A stretch of 8,754 nucleotides of DNA from JBCBWG01 sp964579305 (GTDB taxonomy: Bacteria > Pseudomonadota > Alphaproteobacteria > Rhizobiales > Hyphomicrobiaceae): positions 1 through 8,754 of the forward strand of contig CAZOGY010000137.1 in the NCBI GenBank assembly GCA_964579305.1, given 5' to 3'. The stretch's first letter is position 1. Each line of letters opens with the position of its first letter. The notes under the pieces were generated by a model. The model worked only from the letters and a program-made list of their open reading frames with translations, had not been told where the DNA came from and did not search any database. This document shows, one piece after another, positions 1-5,372 of this stretch. A program made the translations under genes and the position numbers.

Positions 1-23
1 GCCGGGTCGCGTTGCTCCCAAAC
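1..23. repeat. Left copy of terminal direct repeat
   Basis: The first 23 bases match the last 23 bases of the window (8732-8754) in the same orientation with a single A/G difference at base 20. The shared part begins GCCGGGTCGCGTTGCTCCC. The window starts exactly at the repeat and also ends inside it. This is expected when a contig breaks at both ends in copies of one dispersed intergenic repeat. The full repeat unit cannot be seen here. Confidence 0.6.
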
Positions 24-56
24 AGGTGAATCCGATTAAAGGCGCCATGCTTTAGT

Positions 57-72
57 CCGCGCTCAAGCGCGG
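57..72 (-). terminator. GC hairpin downstream of the DUF1194 gene, possible terminator
   Basis: CCGCGC (57-62) and GCGCGG (67-72) form a perfect six-pair stem around a TCAA tetraloop. It lies about 45 bases beyond the stop codon of the minus-strand gene. Read on the minus strand, no run of T follows directly, so it is a weak candidate for an intrinsic terminator. The rest of 24-117 shows no gene. Confidence 0.25.
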
Positions 73-117
73 GTCGGACGTCGGCCCAGGTTTTTCGGCA
101 AACTGGCCGCTGCGCGG

Positions 118-957
118 TTATTCCCAGCGGTCCTGCATGTAGCGGTTCCACATTTTTTCGCCAATCAGGCAGTCGTAGCTTGGCTTTGGCACCGTGAGCT
201 TGAACTGCGCTTTTTGAATGCGCGGCTGATCGGCGCGTTGCCGGGCCGGCGGGGTTGGCGTCAGTCCGGCGATCTCAAGCAGGAGCTTTTGTCGAATAGC
301 GGTCGCAAACTCGCCCTTGGTGCGGATTGGGAGCACAAACGACCCTGTGCCTCCGATCACGCAGGCCGCGTAATACTTGTCCAGGTCGGGAATGTCGAAG
401 TAGCTGTAAAGGCCCATGCCGCGTTTGATCTGGATGGCAAGCCCGTTAATGACGATACCGGCCCGGATCGCTGCGTCTCTGGCCTCCACAACCGGCCCGC
501 CGCCGTTGTTGGGGCCATCACCGGAGACATCGATCACGCGGCGATGGCCGGCGAACCCATTGGACCCAAAGAGCTGAGTGGAGGTGCGGATTGCCCGCGA
601 GATCGAGGTCATGCGGGCTCGGCCGATGGGCTTTGCGGCAAGGGCGTCGGCGAACGCGTGCGCCTCGCTCTCGCTGCTAATCAACTGCCACGGGATCGTG
701 ACCTGTTGCAGATGGCTTCCGGCCCACTCCACATAGGTCAGCGCAATACGTCCAAGCGGGCCGGAACGAATGGCCTGGATCACCGCTGGATCGCGCAGGG
801 CGGTCACATAGCCATCGCGCTGAAGCTTTTGTTCGTCATGGTCCATCGATAACGACACGTCGACGGCCAGGATCAACTCCAGATCAACGGGCACTTCGGC
901 TTGCGCTGTTGTCGCGCCGTGGAAGGCGATTGCACACGTCAGGCCAATCGCGGCCAT
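118..957 (-). CDS. Exported von Willebrand factor A-like protein, DUF1194 family
   Basis: This encodes a predicted secreted or periplasmic protein of 279 residues with a single von Willebrand A-like fold. The role of DUF1194 proteins is not established; VWA domains usually bind a protein partner through a metal ion. After a signal peptide with probable cleavage after AQA (residue 20), the metal-site (MIDAS) pattern is visible: DVSLS (D33, S35, S37), a later Thr in RMTS near residue 117, and IDVSGDG at 142-148. The domain ends near residue 232, followed by a Pro/Lys-rich tail. The start at 957 is chosen because GAGGAG lies four bases upstream and the signal peptide then begins at residue 1. 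An in-frame ATG at 1113, with AGGGAG eight bases upstream, would add 52 residues, including an RPRR stretch just before the hydrophobic segment. It diverges from fpr, and no functional link is visible. Family call firm, start uncertain. Confidence 0.85.
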   Translation of the reverse strand: MAAIGLTCAIAFHGATTAQAEVPVDLELILAVDVSLSMDHDEQKLQRDGYVTALRDPAVIQAIRSGPLGRIALTYVEWAGSHLQQVTIPWQLISSESEAHAFADALAAKPIGRARMTSISRAIRTSTQLFGSNGFAGHRRVIDVSGDGPNNGGGPVVEARDAAIRAGIVINGLAIQIKRGMGLYSYFDIPDLDKYYAACVIGGTGSFVLPIRTKGEFATAIRQKLLLEIAGLTPTPPARQRADQPRIQKAQFKLTVPKPSYDCLIGEKMWNRYMQDRWE

Positions 958-961
958 AGTT

Positions 962-967
962 CTCCTC
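962..967 (-). promoter_or_regulatory. Ribosome binding site favouring the start at 957
   Basis: On the minus strand GAGGAG is followed by AACT and then ATG, a good Shine-Dalgarno match with slightly short spacing. It competes with AGGGAG (1122-1127, minus) in front of the ATG at 1113. The signal-peptide position tips the choice to 957. Confidence 0.5.
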
Positions 968-1337
968 GGGCGCGCCAGCCCGGTCCACTGATCGCGAAAC
1001 CGTTGGCGTTCACGTTGCCCACCCGCTTTGCGCGTTGAAAGCATCAGGACGCGCAGGCAGGCGCGAACGAGGTTGGCGGCGAAATCCGTTTGATCAGCGG
1101 CACGACGTGACATGGCAAAAACTCCCTGTCGATGGCAGCCCTCCCTGATTAGGCGCGAAAAAAGTCGTGAGATGCAACTCTTGGGTGCAGGCTTGGCGCA
1201 AACCTGCTCTGCGCCACTTGCAGCGTCGCGGGCGGGAGGACTTCCGATTTGACGGGTGTTGGCGCTTGCGCTGCCAATGCGTGGCGGACGCTTATTGCCC
1301 AAAGGGCGCTCTTGCGGACGCGCGGCGTCACTGTTCG

Positions 1338-1351
1338 TTGACGCTTGTCAA
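1338..1351. promoter_or_regulatory. Crp/Fnr/FixK-type operator upstream of fpr
   Basis: TTGACGCTTGTCAA is a perfect five-plus-five palindrome with a four-base centre and fits TTGA-N6-TCAA, the core bound by FNR, FixK, FnrL and Dnr-type proteins. It lies about 149 bases upstream of the fpr ATG. A weak -10-like TACGAG at 1375-1380 would put the transcription start near 1387, about 42 bases from the palindrome centre, which is the spacing of class II Crp/Fnr activation. The -10 matches TATAAT at only three of six bases, so the promoter is tentative. Confidence 0.5.
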
Positions 1352-1404
1352 TGTCACAACGCTGATTGCACTGCTACGAGCGAGCCCGTCCATGGTCCTG
1401 GCGC

Positions 1405-1455
1405 CCTGGACTGCGCTGCGGCCTGTGCCAGACAACGCCGCAGCGCCAGTTCAGG
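1405..1455 (+). promoter_or_regulatory. Large hairpin in the fpr leader
   Basis: A ten-base perfect inverted repeat, GCGCTGCGGC (1413-1422) and GCCGCAGCGC (1437-1446), encloses a 14-base loop. It is extended outward by CCTGGACT (1405-1412) pairing with AGTTCAGG (1448-1455), with one G-U pair and one bulged C at 1447. The total is 18 base pairs. It ends 44 bases before the fpr start and has no T run after it, so a structured leader or a protein-binding site is more likely than a terminator. Function unknown. Confidence 0.55.
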
Positions 1456-1499
1456 AATGGCGGCGCCAACGCGATCGGGCGGAGATGAAAGGTCTGAAC

Positions 1500-2327
1500 A
1501 TGCTTGATCAAACACCAGCGACCGCCGCGCCGTCACCGGACGCTCCCAAGGCGCGCTCGAAAATGCCCCGCGAGACCGTGCTGGAGATTACCCACTACAC
1601 CGACAAGCTGTTCAGCTTTAAGACCACGCGTTCGCCAGCCTTCCGATTTGAATCGGGTCAATTCACCATGATCGGGCTCGAAGTCGATGGAAAGCCGCTG
1701 CTGCGCGCCTATTCCATGGCCAGCGCCCCTTACGATGAGTATCTGGAGTTTTTCTCGATCAAAGTGCCGGATGGGCCGCTTACGTCGCGGTTACAGCACA
1801 TTGCGCCCGGCGATGAGATTATCGTCAGCCCCAAACCAACGGGCACTCTTTTGAATGCGAACCTCAAGCCGGGTGCGCGGCTTTATTTGTTGGCGACGGG
1901 GACGGGTTTTGCGCCGTTCTCCAGCATCTTGCGCGATCCGGAGACCTATGAGCGTTTCGAGAGCGTGATCCTGGTCAACGGGTCACGCCGGGTTGCCGAA
2001 TTGCAATATGCCACACAGGTGGTCACCGATTTGCGCGATCATGAGTATCTGGGCGAAATGGTGTCGGACAAACTTTTCTATTATGCGACTGTGACGCGTG
2101 AGCCGTACTATCATCAAGGCCGTATCACCGATCTGATCGCGGACGGAAAACTGTTTGATGATCTTGGCGTTCCCGCCTTTTCGGCCGACGTTGATCGCGC
2201 AATGATTTGTGGCAACCCCAACATGCTGAGTGATCTGAAAGTCATGTTGGAAGCGCGTGGCTTTGTCGAAGGCTCCAGCGGTTCGCCGGGGGACTATGTC
2301 GTGGAAAAGGCCTTTGCCGAGCGGTAA
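1500..2327 (+). CDS. fpr: Ferredoxin/flavodoxin-NADP+ reductase
   Basis: This is an FAD enzyme that moves electrons between NADPH and ferredoxin or flavodoxin in the cytoplasm, serving redox balance and oxidative-stress defence. The 275-residue product has the usual two-domain layout. The FAD-binding barrel carries RAYSMAS at 69-75 (RxYS flavin motif). The NADP domain carries ATGTGFAPF at 132-140 and CGNPNM at 237-242. The C-terminus VEKAFAER extends beyond the final Tyr-Val segment, as in the bacterial subclass typified by Rhodobacter and Azotobacter Fpr. The ATG at 1500 is preferred because AAAGG lies seven bases upstream and the length fits the family. An in-frame ATG at 1485 has its GGAG directly abutting the start and is less likely. 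The gene stands alone, with its own terminator, a Crp/Fnr-type operator and a leader hairpin upstream. Confidence 0.95.
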   Translation: MLDQTPATAAPSPDAPKARSKMPRETVLEITHYTDKLFSFKTTRSPAFRFESGQFTMIGLEVDGKPLLRAYSMASAPYDEYLEFFSIKVPDGPLTSRLQHIAPGDEIIVSPKPTGTLLNANLKPGARLYLLATGTGFAPFSSILRDPETYERFESVILVNGSRRVAELQYATQVVTDLRDHEYLGEMVSDKLFYYATVTREPYYHQGRITDLIADGKLFDDLGVPAFSADVDRAMICGNPNMLSDLKVMLEARGFVEGSSGSPGDYVVEKAFAER

Positions 2328-2404
2328 CGTTTTGGTGCCCAATTATCACGCACCGGCAATCAGCGCACATCAGCAGCCGTAAAATAAATACCCCAAAATA
2401 TGAG

Positions 2405-2441
2405 AGCCGACGCGGACACAGAGCCCGCGCCGGCTTTTTTT
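2405..2441 (+). terminator. Intrinsic terminator of fpr
   Basis: AGCCGACGCGG (2405-2415) pairs with CCGCGCCGGCT (2425-2435) with one mismatch and a nine-base loop, followed by an uninterrupted run of seven T (2435-2441). It lies 78 bases after the fpr stop. On the opposite strand the stem is followed a few bases later by ATTTTGGGG and TATTTATTTT, so it may also end the convergent ompW-like transcript. Confidence 0.85.
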
Positions 2442-2483
2442 GATGGTACGCAGCCAGCTGCACCGCGATCATCGGCCCAAAGG

Positions 2484-3203
2484 TTATTTCAGGCTTGGTG
2501 GCTGGCGCCGGAACAGATCGCCGAGATTAAATTTGTAACCGATACCGGCACTGACAATCAGCGGGTCAATGTCGAGATCGGCGCGCACGTCCTGGCCGCC
2601 GAGGCCGCCGGATGTCGCGTTGCGCCAATGGGCTTCGGTGTTGAGCCAGGTTTTCTTGGCGTCGATGTTTAAGTACCAACCACGACCGATCGAGAGGTCC
2701 AAACCAGCCTGCAAGGTGAAGCCAAAGGCGTCGTCAATGCTGACGCTGCTTGAGCCGAGCGTATTGGCGCCAGTTTTCTCATCGAAAAAGTGAATGTACT
2801 GAGCGCCAATTCCAACATAGGGTTTGGCATTGCCAAGGCCGGTGAAATGATATTGCAACGTTAATGCAGGCGGGAAGATCCAGAAATCAGCGATCTCACC
2901 GGTCAGTCCGCCTCGAAGGTCTGCGGTGTGGGTTGCAAAACAGCAGAAAAGCTCAACGGCGACGTTTTTCGTGAAGAAATAGGAAATCGTCGCGGCTGGA
3001 ATGAACTCATCGCTGATTTCAGCACCAAAGCCAGCGGATTTCAGATCGGTACCACCGGATGTGGTCAGGCTGTTGACTTCGTCTTTGGTAATGACGCCCG
3101 TGCCTAAAACGCGAACCATGAAGTCGCCAGCGTTTGCGGGCATTGCAGCGCTGCTCACGCTGACGATCATGGCGCATGCCAGACCGAGGATGAAACGTCC
3201 CAT
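2484..3203 (-). CDS. OmpW-family outer membrane protein
   Basis: This is a 239-residue predicted eight-stranded outer-membrane beta-barrel. OmpW proteins form a narrow hydrophobic channel; colicin reception, small hydrophobic uptake and stress roles are reported for relatives, and the substrate here is unknown. Residues 1-25 are a signal peptide (MGRF start, hydrophobic core, cleavage after PANA). The mature part shows OmpW features: IPAATISYFFTKNVAVEL, then a Pro-rich LTLQYHF segment, KPYVGIGAQY, and the late strand VSAGIGYKF. The start at 3203 has GGAGG five bases upstream; an in-frame ATG at 3230 adds nine residues before the signal and lacks such a site. One oddity is that the barrel is followed by NLGDLFRRQPPSLK, so the protein does not end in the aromatic residue usual for the outer-membrane insertion signal; the nearest Phe lies nine residues from the end. 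It diverges from a Crp/Fnr regulator. E. coli ompW is FNR-controlled, which makes the pairing suggestive. Confidence 0.88.
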   Translation of the reverse strand: MGRFILGLACAMIVSVSSAAMPANAGDFMVRVLGTGVITKDEVNSLTTSGGTDLKSAGFGAEISDEFIPAATISYFFTKNVAVELFCCFATHTADLRGGLTGEIADFWIFPPALTLQYHFTGLGNAKPYVGIGAQYIHFFDEKTGANTLGSSSVSIDDAFGFTLQAGLDLSIGRGWYLNIDAKKTWLNTEAHWRNATSGGLGGQDVRADLDIDPLIVSAGIGYKFNLGDLFRRQPPSLK

Positions 3204-3274
3204 TGGAGCCTCCGGGTTGGAGCGAATCAAATCGTATGCGCCATTACAGTCGGAGAGCGTCGAAAGCGGCGTCT

Positions 3275-3305
3275 ATAGATCCTGTGGGTAGATTGGCTGA
3301 TCTAT
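3275..3305. repeat. Seven-base inverted repeat upstream of ompW-like gene
   Basis: ATAGATC (3275-3281) and GATCTAT (3299-3305) are perfect inverted copies separated by 17 bases, with arm centres 24 bases apart. They lie 72-102 bases upstream of the minus-strand start at 3203. A TATAGA on the minus strand overlapping the inner arm resembles a -10 box, but no convincing -35 is visible. It could be an operator, or chance. Confidence 0.3.
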
Positions 3306-3357
3306 GTCAGAGTGAATAGTCACCTGGCTGTGCCGTGTCGATCAGGCCACGGCTTTT

Positions 3358-3400
3358 GCGCCTGTTGCCTCGTGTTGGTTGAGGTTTTGAAAACAGGCGC
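3358..3400. repeat. Nine-base perfect inverted repeat between ompW-like and regulator genes
   Basis: GCGCCTGTT (3358-3366) and AACAGGCGC (3392-3400) are perfect inverted copies with a 25-base centre. Inside, CCTC (3368-3371) can pair with GAGG (3381-3384). Neither strand has a T run after the stem, so it does not look like an intrinsic terminator. It sits 22 bases before the Crp/Fnr-type site. The rest of the 294-base spacer 3204-3497 shows no gene. Confidence 0.45.
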
Positions 3401-3421
3401 TGCGACAATCCAAATTATTCC

Positions 3422-3435
3422 TTGATAACGCTCAA
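3422..3435. promoter_or_regulatory. Crp/Fnr-type operator upstream of the regulator gene
   Basis: TTGATAACGCTCAA matches the FNR consensus TTGAT-N4-ATCAA at nine of ten defined positions. It ends 62 bases before the regulator GTG and 219 bases from the ompW-like start. A TAGAAT at 3472-3477 could be a -10 box, but it would place the site near -55, which is neither standard activation position. Autoregulation, or control by a second Crp/Fnr protein, are both possible. Confidence 0.5.
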
Positions 3436-3497
3436 TGACCCTCTCCGACTAAGGGGACAGGCTCTACGGCTTAGAATGCAACAGGAAAGCTGGAGCC

Positions 3498-4214
3498 GTG
3501 GCGAACGTCGAATTGGGCCGACACCATCCACTTGCAACGCAAGGTGCGATTGGCGCGCGTGATTGCAAAATCGTGCGGACGGCAAGCGTTGGAATGCGCG
3601 AACGTTTGCCGCCGGAGTTTGTGTCTGCCAAATCCGTGTTTCTGGTCGTCGAGGGTTGTCTCGCCTGCGAAGCAGATGGGCCGAATGGGCGGCGGCATAT
3701 TGTTGACGTTCACTATCCCAGCGATTTGGTGATCGGTGCGGCGGTTCCAGATTTGGCAGGTTTAGGCTGGGTCGGGCTGGTCGACAGCCAAATCGGCCTC
3801 TTGGACTGTTCGCAGATCAGCGGTCGCGACGGGGCTCACAACGCATGCGGCCGCGCCGTCATGGATGCCGTCTCTGCGCAGCTCGCACGCGCCAAACTGC
3901 GTACGTTTGCGCTCGGCGTGTTGAGCGGTGAACAGCGTTTGTCCAGCCTCCTTTTTACGTTCGCATTGCGGTTCGGCGTGCCCACGGGGCCGAGCGGCGT
4001 CATGTTTGCCCCGCCCATGGGGCGCGGTGACATGGCCGCTTGCCTGGCGCTTAATCCCGACACGTTGAGCCGGATGATGTCGGGTCTTAAAGCCCGCGGG
4101 GTGCTCGCCTCGGCAAGCCGCTCTCGGCTGCTTGTTCCTCAGTTGCATTGTCTGGCCGACCTCACGCCGATCGCACCCGCCCTGCGAACGTTGCACGGGC
4201 CAGGGCAGGCTTGA
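3498..4214 (+). CDS. Crp/Fnr-family transcriptional regulator
   Basis: This is a predicted cytoplasmic DNA-binding protein of 238 residues, the usual size of the family. The N-terminal half fits the beta-roll sensor domain (VFLVVEG at 47-53, HIVDVHYPSDLVIG at 67-80). A long helix at about 118-140 would be the dimer helix. The C-terminal winged helix is clear: GRGDMAACLALNPDTLSRMMSGLKARGVL at about 175-203, whose DTLSR at 188-192 corresponds to the ExxSR recognition residues of FNR with Asp for Glu. That predicts TTGA-type targets. I see neither a cAMP-pocket signature nor the N-terminal FNR cysteine cluster; the Cys residues are 23, 54, 57, 104, 117, 182 and 218. The start is a GTG with poorly placed Shine-Dalgarno candidates (GGAG two bases away, AGGA eleven bases away). 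An ATG at 3594 would cut into the sensor domain. The ligand is unknown. Confidence 0.82.
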   Translation: MANVELGRHHPLATQGAIGARDCKIVRTASVGMRERLPPEFVSAKSVFLVVEGCLACEADGPNGRRHIVDVHYPSDLVIGAAVPDLAGLGWVGLVDSQIGLLDCSQISGRDGAHNACGRAVMDAVSAQLARAKLRTFALGVLSGEQRLSSLLFTFALRFGVPTGPSGVMFAPPMGRGDMAACLALNPDTLSRMMSGLKARGVLASASRSRLLVPQLHCLADLTPIAPALRTLHGPGQA

Positions 4215-4228
4215 TCGAGGTGAGGTGC

Positions 4229-4272
4229 GGACCCGGAACCGCGACGACGGGGAGGGGAGCGGCTCCGGGTCC
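4229..4272 (+). terminator. Strong hairpin just after the regulator gene
   Basis: GGACCCGGAACCGC (4229-4242) pairs with GCGGCTCCGGGTCC (4259-4272), 14-base arms with a single mismatch and a 16-base purine-rich loop. It starts 15 bases after the stop codon of the regulator gene. No T run follows, so it would be a non-canonical terminator or an mRNA 3'-end stabiliser. Confidence 0.45.
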
Positions 4273-4325
4273 GGTTGCGCGACGGCGGCTCCTCAATCGC
4301 CGGTCAGCGCAGATGCGAGATCGCG

Positions 4326-4390
4326 TGCGCGCGACAGCGATCGAGCGGTGGCGCAAGCAACGGGCGGTCTCGATTGCTGTGTCGCGCGCG
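4326..4390 (+). promoter_or_regulatory. Long imperfect hairpin upstream of trpA
   Basis: The left arm GCGCGCGACA plus GCGATCGAG (4327-4345) pairs with the right arm CTCGATTGC, a bulged TG, then TGTCGCGCGC (4369-4389). This gives 19 pairs with one G-U and a two-base bulge, around a 23-base loop; a further T-G pair is possible at 4326/4390. It lies 120 bases upstream of the trpA ATG. There is no T run, and no run of Trp codons that would mark a classical trp attenuator. Role unknown. Confidence 0.5.
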
Positions 4391-4509
4391 GTGCAAGAAA
4401 TGTTCCCGGGACCTTGGGCGCTGCCTTGACGTTTGCGCTATGCGCCGTGCGACGCGGCACCGCGACGGCATCGGCTTGCGTGGGCTCGTGCACGCGGCTA
4501 TGAGGCGCC

Positions 4510-5340
4510 ATGACCACCATTCAAACACGTATCGATGCCACGTTCGCACGGTTGGCAGAGGCTGGGCGCGCTGGCTTGGTCGCCTTTATCACGGCTGGCG
4601 ATCCGGATGTTGAGACGTCGGCTGCGATTCTGGCGGGCCTACCCGACGCAGGCGCCGATGTGATCGAACTTGGCATGCCGTTTTCGGACCCGATGGCTGA
4701 TGGCCCGGCGGTGCAGGAGGCCTCCCTGCGGGCGCTGAAAGCCGGTGCGAGTTTGGCCAAGACGCTCGATATGGTGGAGGCATTCCGCAAGCACGACGAC
4801 ACGACGCCGATTGTCCTGATGGGATACTACAACCCGATCTACGTTTACGGCGTTGACGCTTTTCTGGCCCGCGCGAAAGCGGTGGGTGTTGATGGGCTGA
4901 TCGTTGTTGACCTGCCGCCGGAGGCCGATGACGAAGTGTGTCTTCCGGCCGCTTCGCACGGTATCAGCTTCATTCGGCTTGCCACGCCGACGACCGACGA
5001 AAAGCGGCTGCCGCGCGTGCTCCAGAACACATCCGGCTTTGTGTACTACGTAAGTATTACGGGTGTGACCGGGTCGGCATCGCCAAAACCGACGGACGTG
5101 GCTGAGCATGTCGCGCGGATCAGCCAGCATACGCCGCTGCCGGTGTGTGTTGGCTTCGGCGTGAAAACGCCGGCGCAGGCCGCTGCGCTGTCGGAGGTGG
5201 CGGATGGTGTGGTTGTCGGGTCGGCAATCGTGTCTCAGATCAAGCAAAGTCTTGACACGTCAGGCCGGCCGACTAGCCAAACCGTTTCGTCTACCCTAGA
5301 TCTCGTGAAAGAGTTGGCCGGCGCACTCCGCAAAGCGTGA
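4510..5340 (+). CDS. trpA: Tryptophan synthase alpha subunit
   Basis: This enzyme cleaves indole-3-glycerol phosphate to indole and glyceraldehyde-3-phosphate; indole then passes through a tunnel to the TrpB subunit. The 276-residue product is a typical TIM barrel. The catalytic acids are present: Glu53 in IELGMPFSDP and Asp64 in MADGP, with the same 11-residue spacing as E. coli Glu49 and Asp60. The active-site loop PTTDEKRL (160-167), the SITGVTG motif (182-188) and the phosphate-binding GFGVKTP (215-221) and GVVVGSAIV (233-241) segments are intact. The start ATG has GAGG four bases upstream. accD and folC follow in the usual alphaproteobacterial order, but the usual upstream partner trpB is absent; a Crp/Fnr gene and a hairpin-rich spacer occupy its place. 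TrpB must be encoded elsewhere for the enzyme to work normally. Confidence 0.97.
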   Translation: MTTIQTRIDATFARLAEAGRAGLVAFITAGDPDVETSAAILAGLPDAGADVIELGMPFSDPMADGPAVQEASLRALKAGASLAKTLDMVEAFRKHDDTTPIVLMGYYNPIYVYGVDAFLARAKAVGVDGLIVVDLPPEADDEVCLPAASHGISFIRLATPTTDEKRLPRVLQNTSGFVYYVSITGVTGSASPKPTDVAEHVARISQHTPLPVCVGFGVKTPAQAAALSEVADGVVVGSAIVSQIKQSLDTSGRPTSQTVSSTLDLVKELAGALRKA

Positions 5341-5372
5341 ATGTGCCTTTGCCGGTCACAAGTGGACCATGC

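Larger units (their letters stand above)
958..1499. other. Divergent spacer between the DUF1194 gene and fpr
   Basis: I see no convincing gene in this 542-base stretch. The fpr reading frame stays open back to 1167, but the upstream part does not resemble a reductase. It is rich in short inverted repeats: GGCGCA/TGCGCC at 1195-1200/1210-1215, TTGGC/GCCAA at 1259-1263/1273-1277, and GCCC-AAA-GGGC at 1297-1307 flanked by two direct copies of GCGGACGC (1284-1291 and 1314-1321). It also holds the Crp/Fnr-type palindrome and the fpr leader hairpin listed separately. If the DUF1194 gene starts at 1113, the spacer shrinks to 386 bases. Confidence 0.6.
4215..4509. other. GC-rich gene-free spacer upstream of trpA
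   Basis: I see no convincing gene in this 295-base stretch. It holds two large hairpins (4229-4272 and 4326-4390) and smaller ones, for example CGGCG/CGCCG at 4283-4287/4298-4302 and GCGTG/CACGC at 4478-4482/4491-4495, the last just before the trpA ribosome binding site. A TTGACG at 4426-4431 resembles a -35 box, but no matching -10 follows. None of the three forward frames resembles a trpB remnant. Confidence 0.6.

Noticed and set aside
214..852. Open frame of 212 codons on the plus strand
   Set aside because: It mirrors the DUF1194 gene, whose product has clear metal-site motifs; the plus-strand product has no recognisable features.
1167..1499. Upstream extension of the fpr frame
   Set aside because: It would add 111 residues rich in Arg, Cys and Trp, with no counterpart in the reductase family, and it contains the operator and hairpin; the ATG at 1500 fits the family length.
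1648..1661. Third exact TTGA-N6-TCAA match
   Set aside because: TTGAATCGGGTCAA lies inside the fpr coding region, its inner bases are not symmetrical (A against G), and it encodes conserved reductase residues. Chance is the better explanation, and it cautions against over-reading the other two sites.
3762..4196. 144-codon open frame on the minus strand within the regulator gene
   Set aside because: It is antisense to a gene with a clear winged-helix domain; its product is compositionally odd, rich in Arg, His and Gln.
4314..4429. Possible 38-codon leader peptide with two Trp codons upstream of trpA
   Set aside because: The Trp codons are scattered, no good ribosome site precedes the ATG, and the frame runs through the 4326-4390 hairpin rather than ahead of it as in a trp attenuator.
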